DNA from: Flavobacteriaceae bacterium
GTDB taxonomy: Bacteria; Bacteroidota; Bacteroidia; Flavobacteriales; Flavobacteriaceae
Reading direction: 5' to 3'
Assembly: GCA_018608725.1 (NCBI GenBank)
Contig: JABAZA010000018.1
Location: 1 to 64,000 of the forward strand
Length of the DNA: 64,000 nucleotides
The position numbers were made by a program, and so were the translations under genes. Below, one piece after another: positions 33,137 to 40,810 of this stretch. The notes under the pieces are model-generated. The model was not told the origin of the DNA, made no database searches, and worked only from the letters and a program-made list of their open reading frames with translations. How positions within the stretch are numbered: position 1 is the stretch's first letter; the number at the start of each line of letters is the position of its first letter.

Positions 33137-33937
33137 ATGAATTATTTAGATATTCTTGGTTTTTTTGGAGCCTTTTTAACGGGAGTTATTATTGGTCTTT
33201 TTGGAGGGGGTGGCTCTATTTTAGCAGTTCCAATATTTGTCTATTTATTCAAATTAAATCCTGTTATTGCCACAAGTTATTCCATGTTTGTCGTTGGAAC
33301 TTCAGCAGCTGTTGGAACCCTTATCAATATCAATAAGAAATTAATTGCCTATAAAACTGCTTTAGTATTTACCTTACCTGCACTGGTATCTGTCTATATG
33401 ACACGACGTTTTTTAATTCCAAACATTCCAGACATCCTTTTTTCTTTTGAGAATTTTGACATCACTAAAAAGATGGTTCTTATGTTGTTTTTTAGTTTTG
33501 TCATAATTTTATCATCGGTTCTTATGATGAAGAAACCGATTACAGAATCCATCACAAAAACAACCTCCCAAAAAAATTATGGGCTATTAATAGTTATCGG
33601 TTTAGCTGTTGGAGTTTTGACGGGGTTAATAGGAGCTGGAGGTGGGTTTATCATTGTACCTGCATTGGTTGTGTTTGCAAGAATAACCATCAAACAAGCC
33701 GTTGCAACTTCTCTAATTATTATCACATTTAATTCACTTATTGGGTTTAGTTCTGATTTATCCTTCTTAAAAATAGAGTGGGATTTCCTAATTTTATTTA
33801 CTATTCTGTCTATTTTAGGAATTTTTGTAGGTACTTATATTTCCAATTATGTTCGTGAATCTACCTTAAAAACTAATTTTGCACGCTTTATGATTGTTAT
33901 GGCAGTAGTCATCATATTTAAAGAGTTGACTGCTTAA
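33137..33937 (+). CDS. TauE/SafE family membrane permease
   Basis: A 266-residue protein with about eight hydrophobic segments. The duplicated family signature is clear: GLFGGGGSILAVP in the first half (about 20-32) and GLIGAGGGFIIVPALV in the second (about 160-175). TauE/SafE proteins are proposed exporters of sulfite, sulfoacetate or other small organic anions. It follows the D-2-hydroxyacid dehydrogenase fusion by 5 bp, so it may move a substrate or product of that enzyme; this is inference from context. A 15-bp palindrome (AAATTGT-A-ACAATTT, 33936-33950) begins at its stop codon, of unknown role. Confidence 0.88.
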   Translation: MNYLDILGFFGAFLTGVIIGLFGGGGSILAVPIFVYLFKLNPVIATSYSMFVVGTSAAVGTLININKKLIAYKTALVFTLPALVSVYMTRRFLIPNIPDILFSFENFDITKKMVLMLFFSFVIILSSVLMMKKPITESITKTTSQKNYGLLIVIGLAVGVLTGLIGAGGGFIIVPALVVFARITIKQAVATSLIIITFNSLIGFSSDLSFLKIEWDFLILFTILSILGIFVGTYISNYVRESTLKTNFARFMIVMAVVIIFKELTA

Positions 33938-33984
33938 ATTGTAACAATTTTAGTTGTTTAGCGTCAAACCAATAAACCCATATA

Positions 33985-34320
33985 ATGAAACAAGACAATC
34001 AAACTATTGTGCTTATGCACCTTTCTCAATTAGCAACATTTGTGATTGCTTTTGGTAGTATTTTAATCCCTCTAATCCTTTGGTTTACCCAAAAAGAAAA
34101 AATTATAGACTTAGATGCACATGGAAAACAGATTCTTAATTTTCAGTTTAGCTTATTGATTTACAGTTTTATATGTATCCCCTTGGTTTTTATAGGAGTT
34201 GGAATTCTAGGTTTAATTGTGATTTTAATTCTATCGATTGTTTATCCTATTAAAAATGCGATTAAAGCCAGCAATAAAGAAGTACCTTTTTATCCATATA
34301 GCATCCCTTTTCTTAAATAA
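33985..34320 (+). CDS. Small membrane protein, DUF4870/Tic20-like
   Basis: A 111-residue protein with an N-terminal polar stretch (MKQDNQTIVLMHLSQLATF) and three hydrophobic segments. The central DLDAHGKQILNFQFSLLIYSF motif is the hallmark of the DUF4870 (Tic20-like) family. The function of the bacterial family is unknown; topology suggests an inner-membrane protein with a short cytosolic tail. It lies 47 bp after the TauE gene, so it may be read through or carry its own promoter. A 98-bp gap separates it from pyrR. Confidence 0.88.
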   Translation: MKQDNQTIVLMHLSQLATFVIAFGSILIPLILWFTQKEKIIDLDAHGKQILNFQFSLLIYSFICIPLVFIGVGILGLIVILILSIVYPIKNAIKASNKEVPFYPYSIPFLK

Positions 34321-34387
34321 AATTGCATGCTATTAAGGCTTATGGTCATTAAATGTACAAGCAGCGGAGTAGTTTCAATTTTTTAAT

Positions 34388-34395
34388 TACCTTTG
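34388..34395 (+). promoter_or_regulatory. Candidate -7 box of the pyrR-pyrB operon
   Basis: TACCTTTG matches TAnnTTTG exactly, 23 bases upstream of the pyrR ATG. A transcript starting about 7 nt downstream would have a leader of only about 16-18 nt. Confidence 0.5.
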
Positions 34396-34418
34396 TGCCT
34401 CGAATACGTTGAACAACT

Positions 34419-34958
34419 ATGAGTCCAAAAGTTTTACTTAACAACAAAGAAGTAAACATCATTCTACATCGATTGGCTTGTCAACTCATTGAAAAACATA
34501 CCGATTTTTCCAACACTGTTTTAATTGGTTTACAACCTAGAGGCATCTTTTTAGCACAACGTATTAAGGCACTTCTAATCGAAAATTACAACCTTTCTGA
34601 AGTACACTTAGGATTGTTAGACATCACTTTTTATAGAGATGATTTCAGGCGTTCTGATAAAGTTCTCGAAGCAAACTCCACTGAAATTGATTTTTTGATT
34701 GAAAATAAACGCGTTGTTTTTATTGATGATGTGTTATATACAGGGCGTAGTATTCGTGCTGCTCTAACCGCAATTCAGTCTTTTGGGAGGCCGAGTGAGA
34801 TTGAATTACTAACCCTTATAGACAGACGTTTTAGCAGGCATTTACCAATTCAGCCCGATTATAGAGGCCGACAAGTAGATGCTATTAATGATGAAAAAGT
34901 ATTGGTAAATTGGAAAGAAAGTAGCGGGGAAGATGCCGTTTATTTGATAAAAAATTAA
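34419..34958 (+). CDS. pyrR: PyrR-like uracil phosphoribosyltransferase / regulator
   Basis: A 179-residue type I phosphoribosyltransferase. The PRPP loop VVFIDDVLYTGRSIRAAL (about 104-121) and the PyrR-specific C-terminal LLTLIDRRFSRHLPIQPDYRG are present. PyrR of Bacillus binds pyr mRNA and controls attenuation by UMP, with a side activity as uracil phosphoribosyltransferase. Here it is 3 bp upstream of pyrB and the predicted leader is too short to hold an attenuator, so RNA-mediated control as in Bacillus is doubtful. Salvage activity or another regulatory mode is more likely. It is the first gene of the run pyrR, pyrB, STAS-like, rnz. Confidence 0.92.
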   Translation: MSPKVLLNNKEVNIILHRLACQLIEKHTDFSNTVLIGLQPRGIFLAQRIKALLIENYNLSEVHLGLLDITFYRDDFRRSDKVLEANSTEIDFLIENKRVVFIDDVLYTGRSIRAALTAIQSFGRPSEIELLTLIDRRFSRHLPIQPDYRGRQVDAINDEKVLVNWKESSGEDAVYLIKN

Positions 34959-34961
34959 ACT

Positions 34962-35891
34962 ATGAGCGAACTAAGTGTAGATCATTTATTAGGAATAAAA
35001 TATCTGAAAAACTCCGATATTGACCTTATTTTTGAAACTGCCGATCATTTTAAGAAAGTGATCAATCGTCCCATAAAAAAAGTACCCTCTCTTAGAGATA
35101 TTACAATTGCTAATTTGTTTTTTGAAAATTCAACCCGTACAAAACTTTCTTTTGAACTGGCTCAAAAACGACTCTCTGCAGATGTAATTAACTTTTCATC
35201 TGGACAGTCCTCTGTGAGTAAAGGGGAAACTTTGGTAGATACTGTCAACAACATTCTTTCTATGAAGGTTGACATGGTTGTCATGCGTCACCCAAATCCG
35301 GGTGCAGCGTCATTTTTATCGAAACATATTGATGCTCAAATCATCAATGCGGGAGACGGCGCCCACGAACACCCTACACAAGCCCTTTTAGATACCTATT
35401 CAATTCGTGAAAAATATGGCGAAGTAAAAGGAAAAAAAGTAGTCATCGTAGGCGATATATTACACAGTAGAGTCGCCTTATCAAACATCTTTGCGTTACA
35501 ATTGCAAGGAGCTGAAGTCATGGTTTGTGGACCGAAAACACTCATGCCAAAGCATATAAATAAACTTGGAGTTAAGGTAGAAACCAACTTACTAAAAGCG
35601 CTTAACTGGTGTGATATAGCAAATATGTTACGCGTTCAAAATGAGCGAATGGAAATTAGTTATTTTCCTTCTACTAGAGAATATACCCAACAATACGGCG
35701 TCACAAAAGCAGTGTTAGAATCTTTAGATAAAGAAATTACCATTATGCATCCTGGCCCCATTAATAGAGGTGTTGAAATCACGAGCGAAGTGGCCGATTC
35801 AGGACAAGCAATTATATTAAACCAAGTAGAAAATGGGGTTGCCATCCGAATGGCTGTGATGTATCTTTTAGCTTCAAAAATAAAACAATAA
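34962..35891 (+). CDS. pyrB: Aspartate carbamoyltransferase catalytic subunit
   Basis: A 309-residue ATCase. The carbamoyl-phosphate loop FFENSTRTKLSFELA (about 47-61), HPTQALLD (about 134-141) and MHPGPINRGVEI are all conserved. It condenses carbamoyl phosphate and aspartate to carbamoyl-aspartate, the committed step of UMP synthesis. No pyrI regulatory subunit gene is adjacent, and the short form of about 310 residues matches the Bacillus-type trimer, which lacks it. It is 3 bp after pyrR and 1 bp before the STAS-like gene, so the genes are almost certainly translated from one mRNA. Confidence 0.97.
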   Translation: MSELSVDHLLGIKYLKNSDIDLIFETADHFKKVINRPIKKVPSLRDITIANLFFENSTRTKLSFELAQKRLSADVINFSSGQSSVSKGETLVDTVNNILSMKVDMVVMRHPNPGAASFLSKHIDAQIINAGDGAHEHPTQALLDTYSIREKYGEVKGKKVVIVGDILHSRVALSNIFALQLQGAEVMVCGPKTLMPKHINKLGVKVETNLLKALNWCDIANMLRVQNERMEISYFPSTREYTQQYGVTKAVLESLDKEITIMHPGPINRGVEITSEVADSGQAIILNQVENGVAIRMAVMYLLASKIKQ

Positions 35892-35892
35892 G

Positions 35893-36216
35893 ATGATCAT
35901 AAATCAGCACAATTCAACTGTAGTCATTACGCAAGATAAGACCAATAGTTCCGAGTTTTTAAAGAAACTTTCAGTTCTCCACGAACGTTATAAGAAAAAC
36001 GATCTTATTTTACAGCTTAAAGACACACCGATAGCGTCTATGGATGCCTTAGTGTCGTTATCAGAAATGCACCGCCAATTAAATTATTCTTTTATTGTGG
36101 TGAGTACACACTTAAATCAAGATGATTTTGAAGATCATTTGACCATAGTTCCAACTCTTCAGGAAGCACATGATTATATTGAGATGGAACTCATGCAACG
36201 CGATTTAGGATTTTAA
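35893..36216 (+). CDS. STAS-like small protein
   Basis: A 107-residue protein with no hit I can name with certainty. Its order of elements fits a STAS (anti-sigma factor antagonist) fold: strand TVVITQ, helix, strand DLILQLKD, the ASMDALVSLSEMHRQL helix at the usual phospho-Ser position (Ser near 49), strand YSFIVVS, and the C-terminal TLQEAHDYIE matching the TLEEAL ending of STAS domains. No matching anti-sigma kinase is encoded nearby. It lies between pyrB (1-bp gap) and rnz (11 bp). I think this gene order recurs in flavobacteria. It may be regulatory, but partner and role are unknown. Confidence 0.6.
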   Translation: MIINQHNSTVVITQDKTNSSEFLKKLSVLHERYKKNDLILQLKDTPIASMDALVSLSEMHRQLNYSFIVVSTHLNQDDFEDHLTIVPTLQEAHDYIEMELMQRDLGF

Positions 36217-36227
36217 AACCATAACTT

Positions 36228-37133
36228 TTGAAACTCTCCATCCTTGGTTGCTACAGTGCAACTCCACGTATAATAGCTCACACGACCTCTCAAGTTTTAG
36301 AAACAAGAGGGCATCTTTTTTTAATTGATTGTGGAGAAGGGACACAAGTTGAATTAAGACGCCATAAAATAAAATTTAATCAGATTAAACATATTTTTAT
36401 TTCTCATCTGCATGGCGATCACTATTTTGGGTTAGTAGGTTTGATTTCTACCTTTCGATTGTTGACACGTGAAACGGATTTACATATTTATGGCCCAAAA
36501 GGTTTAAAAGAAGTGATTACGCTCCAGATGAAATTAGCAAATTCATGGACCAATTTTAAATTAATTTTTCATGAATTATCATCAAAATCACCTGAACTGA
36601 TTTATGAAGATGAAAAAGTATCTGTCCATACCATTCCTTTAGATCATCGGGTTTATACGAACGGGTTTTTGTTTAAAGAAAAACCATTTGAACGCAAGTT
36701 AGACATCGACAAAGCCGAAGCTCTTAACATCGATAAAGCCTATTTTAGAAAACTCAAACAAGGAGATGATGTGGTCAATGAGCAGGGTAGGATCATTCCA
36801 AATGCAGAGGTGACTTTTGAAGGGCATCAACCTAAGAGTTATGCTTTTTGTAGCGATACGGCGTATAAAGAAGACATCATTCCCATTATTAAAGGTGTGG
36901 ATGTGTTGTATCACGAATCTACGTTTATGGATGCTCACGAGCATTTATGTGCTAAAACAAAACATTCAACAGCCAAACAAGCTGCTACAATAGCACTAAA
37001 AGCAAATGTGAAACAATTAATATTAGGGCATTACTCTACGCGTTACGGCAGTTTAGAAGGGTTTAAAGAAGAAGCAGAAACCGTTTTTAAAACTGTGCTA
37101 CTTGCGGAGGATGGGAAAGTGTTTAACTTTTAA
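36228..37133 (+). CDS. rnz: Ribonuclease Z
   Basis: A 301-residue metallo-beta-lactamase-fold tRNA 3'-endonuclease. The zinc motif SHLHGDHYFG (about 59-68), the N-terminal DCGEGTQVELRR, the later FCSDTAY with its metal Asp, and GHYSTRYG with HST (KHSTAKQ) are present. RNase Z cuts tRNA precursors after the discriminator base. The start is TTG at 36228, followed at once by the conserved KLSILGCYSATPR; no ATG fits. Its TAA shares the four bases TTAA with the stop of the convergent TIGR02757 gene. Confidence 0.96.
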   Translation: MKLSILGCYSATPRIIAHTTSQVLETRGHLFLIDCGEGTQVELRRHKIKFNQIKHIFISHLHGDHYFGLVGLISTFRLLTRETDLHIYGPKGLKEVITLQMKLANSWTNFKLIFHELSSKSPELIYEDEKVSVHTIPLDHRVYTNGFLFKEKPFERKLDIDKAEALNIDKAYFRKLKQGDDVVNEQGRIIPNAEVTFEGHQPKSYAFCSDTAYKEDIIPIIKGVDVLYHESTFMDAHEHLCAKTKHSTAKQAATIALKANVKQLILGHYSTRYGSLEGFKEEAETVFKTVLLAEDGKVFNF

Positions 37134-37903
37134 AATTTCTCAAACACACCCAATCCAAACAACGCAAAATCGTATTTAACAGGGTCATTAGGATCTAATC
37201 TTCTTAAAGATGTATCCAATTCTGCCAGTGCTTTCGCATCATTTTGTGAACGTTTAAGCAGTCCTAGTTTACGGGCTACATTTCCAGAATGCACATCCAA
37301 GGGACAGGACAATTGAGAAGGGGATAACTGTGTCCATAATCCGAAATCAACCTTAGTGTCATTTGGGCGAACCATCCATCTGAGAAACATATTAATTCGT
37401 TTTGCAGCCGATTTTTTTAAAGGGTCGCTAATGTGTTTTTGAGTGCGTGGGAGATGATCAATCTCAAAAAAACATTGTTTTAAATGGTGAATAGCAGTTT
37501 GCAAACTTGTAGCTTCTGCATGGGTGTTAAAAACACCCTCCAATCCGTTGTGATTTGTATAAATATGTTTTAAACTTTCTATAAACTGAATGCAATCAAG
37601 TCCATTAAAGGTGCGATGTACAAAAGAGTTTAAAGGTTCTAAATCTTTGGGTTGATGCTGCATCACAAACTGATAGGGAGTATCATCCATCATACGCATC
37701 AAGCGTTTGGCATTGTTGATAATGCTTTTACGATTCCCCCAAGCAATGGTCGCTGTGAGAAATCCTGAAATTTCAATATCCTCTTTTAATGAATAGCGAT
37801 GTGGAATTTGAAGCGGGTCTGATCCAATAAAATCAGGTGTATTGTACTGAACGACTTTAGCGTCCAAAAAATCTTTGAGCTCAGAAAAATTTAGTTTTGA
37901 CAC
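37130..37903 (-). CDS. TIGR02757 family protein
   Basis: A 257-residue cytosolic protein of the TIGR02757 family, common in Bacteroidota and of unknown function. Recognisable segments are TATIAWGNRKSIINNAKRLM (about 49-68), HRTFNGLDCIQF, and WMVRPNDTKVDFGLW followed by CPLDVHSGNVARKLGL. The helical pattern and the LDVHSGNVARKLGLL stretch recall helix-hairpin-helix DNA glycosylases, so nucleic acid binding is possible but unproven. The start appears to be GTG at 37901-37903, right after the LolD-like stop at 37905, so the two genes are probably translationally coupled. Confidence 0.85.
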   Translation of the reverse strand: MSKLNFSELKDFLDAKVVQYNTPDFIGSDPLQIPHRYSLKEDIEISGFLTATIAWGNRKSIINNAKRLMRMMDDTPYQFVMQHQPKDLEPLNSFVHRTFNGLDCIQFIESLKHIYTNHNGLEGVFNTHAEATSLQTAIHHLKQCFFEIDHLPRTQKHISDPLKKSAAKRINMFLRWMVRPNDTKVDFGLWTQLSPSQLSCPLDVHSGNVARKLGLLKRSQNDAKALAELDTSLRRLDPNDPVKYDFALFGLGVFEKF

Positions 37904-37904
37904 G

Positions 37905-38570
37905 CTAGATTGTTTTTACAAGCCCATCACTCATAGTGATTTTCCGATCTGCCATATCGGCTAATTCGTGGTTGTGTGTAACAATGACAAAGGTTTGTCC
38001 GAACTGATCTCTTAATTTAAAAAACAATTGATGTAATTGTTCAGCAGATTCACTGTCTAAATTTCCTGACGGTTCATCAGCAAAAATAACTGAAGGATTG
38101 TTGATTAAAGCGCGCGCCACTGCGACGCGTTGTTGTTCGCCTCCAGAAAGCTCATTTGGTTTGTGATTTTTCCGATCTTCTAAGCCTAAAAACTTGAGTA
38201 ATTCAAGCGCCTTTGCTTCGGCTTCCTTTTGTGAAGTTCCTTTAATAAAAGCAGGAATACAGATGTTTTCAATCGCAGTAAACTCCGGAAGTAACTGATG
38301 AAATTGAAAAATAAATCCCAACTGTTCGTTTCTAAACTTAGCCAAAGCAGTCTCTGAAAGCGATAGCACATCAACTCCATTAATGAGAAGTTGACTCTCT
38401 TGGTTTTTAGTAAAAAAATCCAAGGTTCCTAAAATCTGTAATAAAGTTGTTTTACCAGCTCCAGAGGCGCCTACAATTGAAACGATTTCACCTTTTTCAA
38501 TTTTCAAATTCACTCCTTTAAGAACATGAAGTTTATCGTAATATTTATGTATATGCTTTGCATTAATCAT
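37905..38570 (-). CDS. ABC transporter ATP-binding protein, LolD/MacB type
   Basis: A 221-residue ABC ATPase. Walker [10 protein letters not shown] (about 33-41), Q-loop [12 protein letters not shown], signature [15 protein letters not shown], Walker [14 protein letters not shown] and the switch His (VTHNHELA) are intact. The sequence is of the LolD/FtsE/MacB group, which energises lipoprotein release from the inner membrane or mechanotransmission. No LolC/E permease gene is adjacent, so the partner must be elsewhere. A shared CTTAATTTCAC sequence lies only 4 nt upstream of the start on the coding strand, which would leave almost no leader. Confidence 0.9.
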   Translation of the reverse strand: MINAKHIHKYYDKLHVLKGVNLKIEKGEIVSIVGASGAGKTTLLQILGTLDFFTKNQESQLLINGVDVLSLSETALAKFRNEQLGFIFQFHQLLPEFTAIENICIPAFIKGTSQKEAEAKALELLKFLGLEDRKNHKPNELSGGEQQRVAVARALINNPSVIFADEPSGNLDSESAEQLHQLFFKLRDQFGQTFVIVTHNHELADMADRKITMSDGLVKTI

Positions 38571-38636
38571 ACTGTGAAATTAAGTTTTATAGTTTTTATG
38601 TGCAATATTTCAAGCGAATTTTAATTAATTGTTTAC

Positions 38637-38644
38637 TAACTTTG
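38637..38644 (+). promoter_or_regulatory. Candidate -7 box of msrA
   Basis: TAACTTTG matches TAnnTTTG exactly, 18 bases upstream of the ATG at 38663. A second, weaker box-like TTAATTTG is at 38653-38660 but is too close to the start codon. Confidence 0.45.
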
Positions 38645-38662
38645 AATTCTAATTAATTTGAT

Positions 38663-39190
38663 ATGAAGCGAGCTGTTTTTGCGGGAGGGTGTTTTTGGTG
38701 TACTGAAGCCGTATTTATACGTCTTAAGGGCGTTCATAATGTAAAGTCAGGATTCACAGGTGGTTTTATTAAAAACCCAGCCTATCGGGAAGTCTGTCAA
38801 GGACGCACTGGGCATGCAGAAGGGATTCGGTTGGATTATGATGAATCCTTAATTTCTTATGCCGATTTATTAGAAGTATTTTTTGCAACGCATGACCCTA
38901 CCACGCTTAACCGTCAAGCAAATGATGTTGGAACACACTACCGTTCTGCTATATTTTATACAGATGAGGAGCAGTTTGAAACAGCGAAGCAGTATATGAG
39001 AGCTTTGGATGCTTCAACTATTTTTGAAGACCCGATTGTCACAGAACTGACTGCTTTGGAAGCGTTTTATGATGCAGAGGAGGATCATGATAATTACTAC
39101 GATCTTAACCGTGAACAGCCGTATTGTACTTATTTAATCGATCCGAAAATTAAAAAACTTAGGACTCATTTTAAAGCTATTTTAAAATAA
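38663..39190 (+). CDS. msrA: Peptide-methionine (S)-S-oxide reductase
   Basis: A 175-residue MsrA. The active-site GGCFWCTEAVF (catalytic Cys10, second Cys13) is at the N-terminus, with GTHYRSAIFY and the C-terminal Tyr/Glu residues that bind the sulfoxide. It reduces the S-diastereomer of methionine sulfoxide in proteins, using thioredoxin. The very early catalytic cysteine and the lack of a signal peptide indicate a cytosolic enzyme. It is a single gene; the next gene is convergent after an 82-bp gap in which I see no strong hairpin. Confidence 0.97.
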   Translation: MKRAVFAGGCFWCTEAVFIRLKGVHNVKSGFTGGFIKNPAYREVCQGRTGHAEGIRLDYDESLISYADLLEVFFATHDPTTLNRQANDVGTHYRSAIFYTDEEQFETAKQYMRALDASTIFEDPIVTELTALEAFYDAEEDHDNYYDLNREQPYCTYLIDPKIKKLRTHFKAILK

Positions 39191-39272
39191 CCTTATCAGA
39201 TGTGATTCCTACATTTACTATAATGTGGATTTACACCTATTATTTTGTTAAGATGCCTTCTGAAAATAGAAA

Positions 39273-39767
39273 TTAATCCTTTAAAAACCGTCCCAATCCA
39301 AAGCGGCGAATCATTTTCTTTTCAAAAGTCCAAAAAAACTGAAATTGACCAAAAATCCACCCGATAAACACTAATAAAACTTGATAAAAAAACAAGCTAA
39401 TTATGATGAATAAGATCCAATACAATACAGGATGTAAATTACCTTGAGTAATCCCCATCCATTGAATAATTGGACGCCCAACAATCACAGAAGAAGATCC
39501 TGTAATAGCAAACACAATAAAGATTCGAATAAGTTCCCATCGCATGTCAACAATCCATTTAGATTCTAATTTTGAGATGGAAAATAGTACTAGTTTTAGT
39601 AACATATAAAACACCCCTATAGAAATAGGGATAGTGGTGTAAAGTTCAGAAAATGGAAGCAGTGAAGTGAGTTTGAAAGCACTATACCCTAAGGAACAGA
39701 GTCCAATAAATGGAAATATGAGCTGCCAATTTTGATTGATTTCCCATGCTTCTTTAAATTTTTTCAT
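39273..39767 (-). CDS. Integral membrane protein of unknown function (DUF6787-like)
   Basis: A 164-residue protein with four hydrophobic segments and a basic C-terminal tail (FFWTFEKKMIRRFGLGRF). The C-terminal 95 residues, from RWELIRIFIVFAITGSSS onward, resemble a small uncharacterised flavobacterial family (I think DUF6787, from memory). The family normally starts with a WxxxxNWQL-type segment. Here that segment seems to occur twice: WEINQNWQLIFPFIG at about 8-22 and DMRWELIRIFIVF at about 74-86. This suggests an N-terminal duplication or extension. It follows the serC-serA operon across a strong hairpin, so it is probably transcribed independently. Confidence 0.65.
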   Translation of the reverse strand: MKKFKEAWEINQNWQLIFPFIGLCSLGYSAFKLTSLLPFSELYTTIPISIGVFYMLLKLVLFSISKLESKWIVDMRWELIRIFIVFAITGSSSVIVGRPIIQWMGITQGNLHPVLYWILFIIISLFFYQVLLVFIGWIFGQFQFFWTFEKKMIRRFGLGRFLKD

Positions 39768-39797
39768 GCTTCAAATTTTAAAATCAAATATACTATA

Positions 39798-39833
39798 ACT
39801 AAAAACCTTAACGCAGATGCTAAGGTTTTTAGT
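39798..39833. terminator. Hairpin terminator downstream of serA
   Basis: A 13-bp perfect stem (ACTAAAAACCTTA / TAAGGTTTTTAGT) with a 10-base loop lies 22 bp after the serA stop. The loop-proximal part is GC-containing, and each arm has an A- or T-run, so on the reverse strand the transcript ends in a T-rich tail. It separates serC-serA from the membrane protein gene. Confidence 0.75.
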
Positions 39834-39855
39834 AAAATATATATAATTTAATTAT

Positions 39856-40806
39856 TTACTTCAAAATGGAAATAATTTGAGAGGCTAATTCAGAACCTAT
39901 ACGATCTTGTGCCTGATTGGTTGCAGCACCAATGTGTGGCGTCAAAGAAATCTTAGGGTTCATTAGCAATTTAACTGCTGGAGTTGGTTCGTTTTCAAAA
40001 GTATCCAATCCGGCAAATGCTAATTTATTGGCATCTAAAGCTTTAACTAAAGCAACTTCATCAACGACTCCGCCACGGGCAGCATTAACCAGCCCAGCAC
40101 CGTCTTTCATGAGTTCCAATTCAGCTTCGCCAATCACAAATTCTTTCTGTGCAGGGACATGTAAAGTGATAAAATCAGATTCTTTCAAAACCGTTTCTTT
40201 AGATGCAGTTTTGATTTCAAAATCAATTGTTTGACCATCAAAAAACGATAAAGAAAGGGTTGTTTTTTCTAAGAACGGGTCAAAAGCAATTACTTTCATA
40301 CCAAGACCTAAAGCCATTTTTGCTGTGGCCTGACCAATTCTTCCAAATCCAATTACTCCTAAAGTTTTGCCACGTAATTCGGTGCCTTTGGCATACGCCT
40401 TTTTAAGGGCTTTGAATTTTGAATCTCCATCCAATGGCATCGCTCTGTTTGAGTCGTATAAGAAACGCACCCCTGAAAATAAATGTGCAAATACCAATTC
40501 GGCAACTGATTCTGAAGAGGCTGCTGGTGTATTAATAACACTTAGTCCTTTTCCACGTGCATATTCAACATCAATATTGTCCATACCAACGCCACCTCTA
40601 CCAATAATTTTTAGGTTAGGGCAGGCGTCAATAAGATCTTGTCTTACTGTAGTTGCACTTCGTACAAGAAGTGCTACAATATTTTCAGAATTGATAAAAG
40701 TTTCTAATTGTTCTTGAGCAACAGTGGTTGTAAGGACTTCAAATCCTGCTGCAGTTAAATCGTCGATTCCACTTTGTGAAATCCCGTCGTTTGCTAATAT
40801 TTTCAT
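39856..40806 (-). CDS. serA: D-3-phosphoglycerate dehydrogenase, short form
   Basis: A 316-residue D-2-hydroxyacid dehydrogenase. The NAD-binding GFGRIGQATAKMAL (about 153-166), ARGGVVDE with catalytic Arg region, ENEPTP and TPHIGAATNQAQ with catalytic His are present. It is the minimal form with no ACT or ASB regulatory domain (E. coli SerA has about 410 residues). The neighbouring serC, 4 bp upstream on the same strand, supports a role in serine synthesis: oxidation of 3-phosphoglycerate to 3-phosphohydroxypyruvate. Serine feedback through an ACT domain is not possible here. serB is not in the window. Confidence 0.92.
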   Translation of the reverse strand: MKILANDGISQSGIDDLTAAGFEVLTTTVAQEQLETFINSENIVALLVRSATTVRQDLIDACPNLKIIGRGGVGMDNIDVEYARGKGLSVINTPAASSESVAELVFAHLFSGVRFLYDSNRAMPLDGDSKFKALKKAYAKGTELRGKTLGVIGFGRIGQATAKMALGLGMKVIAFDPFLEKTTLSLSFFDGQTIDFEIKTASKETVLKESDFITLHVPAQKEFVIGEAELELMKDGAGLVNAARGGVVDEVALVKALDANKLAFAGLDTFENEPTPAVKLLMNPKISLTPHIGAATNQAQDRIGSELASQIISILK

Positions 40807-40810
40807 TTTT

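Noticed and set aside
33936-33950. 15-bp palindrome AAATTGT-A-ACAATTT starting at the TauE stop codon
   Set aside because: A one-base centre cannot form an RNA hairpin, and the sequence is AT-rich. Mentioned under the TauE gene but not called as a separate site.
38571-38662. Riboswitch upstream of msrA
   Set aside because: The gap is 92 bp, AT-rich and lacks structured GC-containing stems; the predicted transcript leader is about 12 nt.
40367-40717. 116-codon open frame antisense to serA
   Set aside because: It lies wholly within the conserved serA coding region; composition fits a shadow frame.
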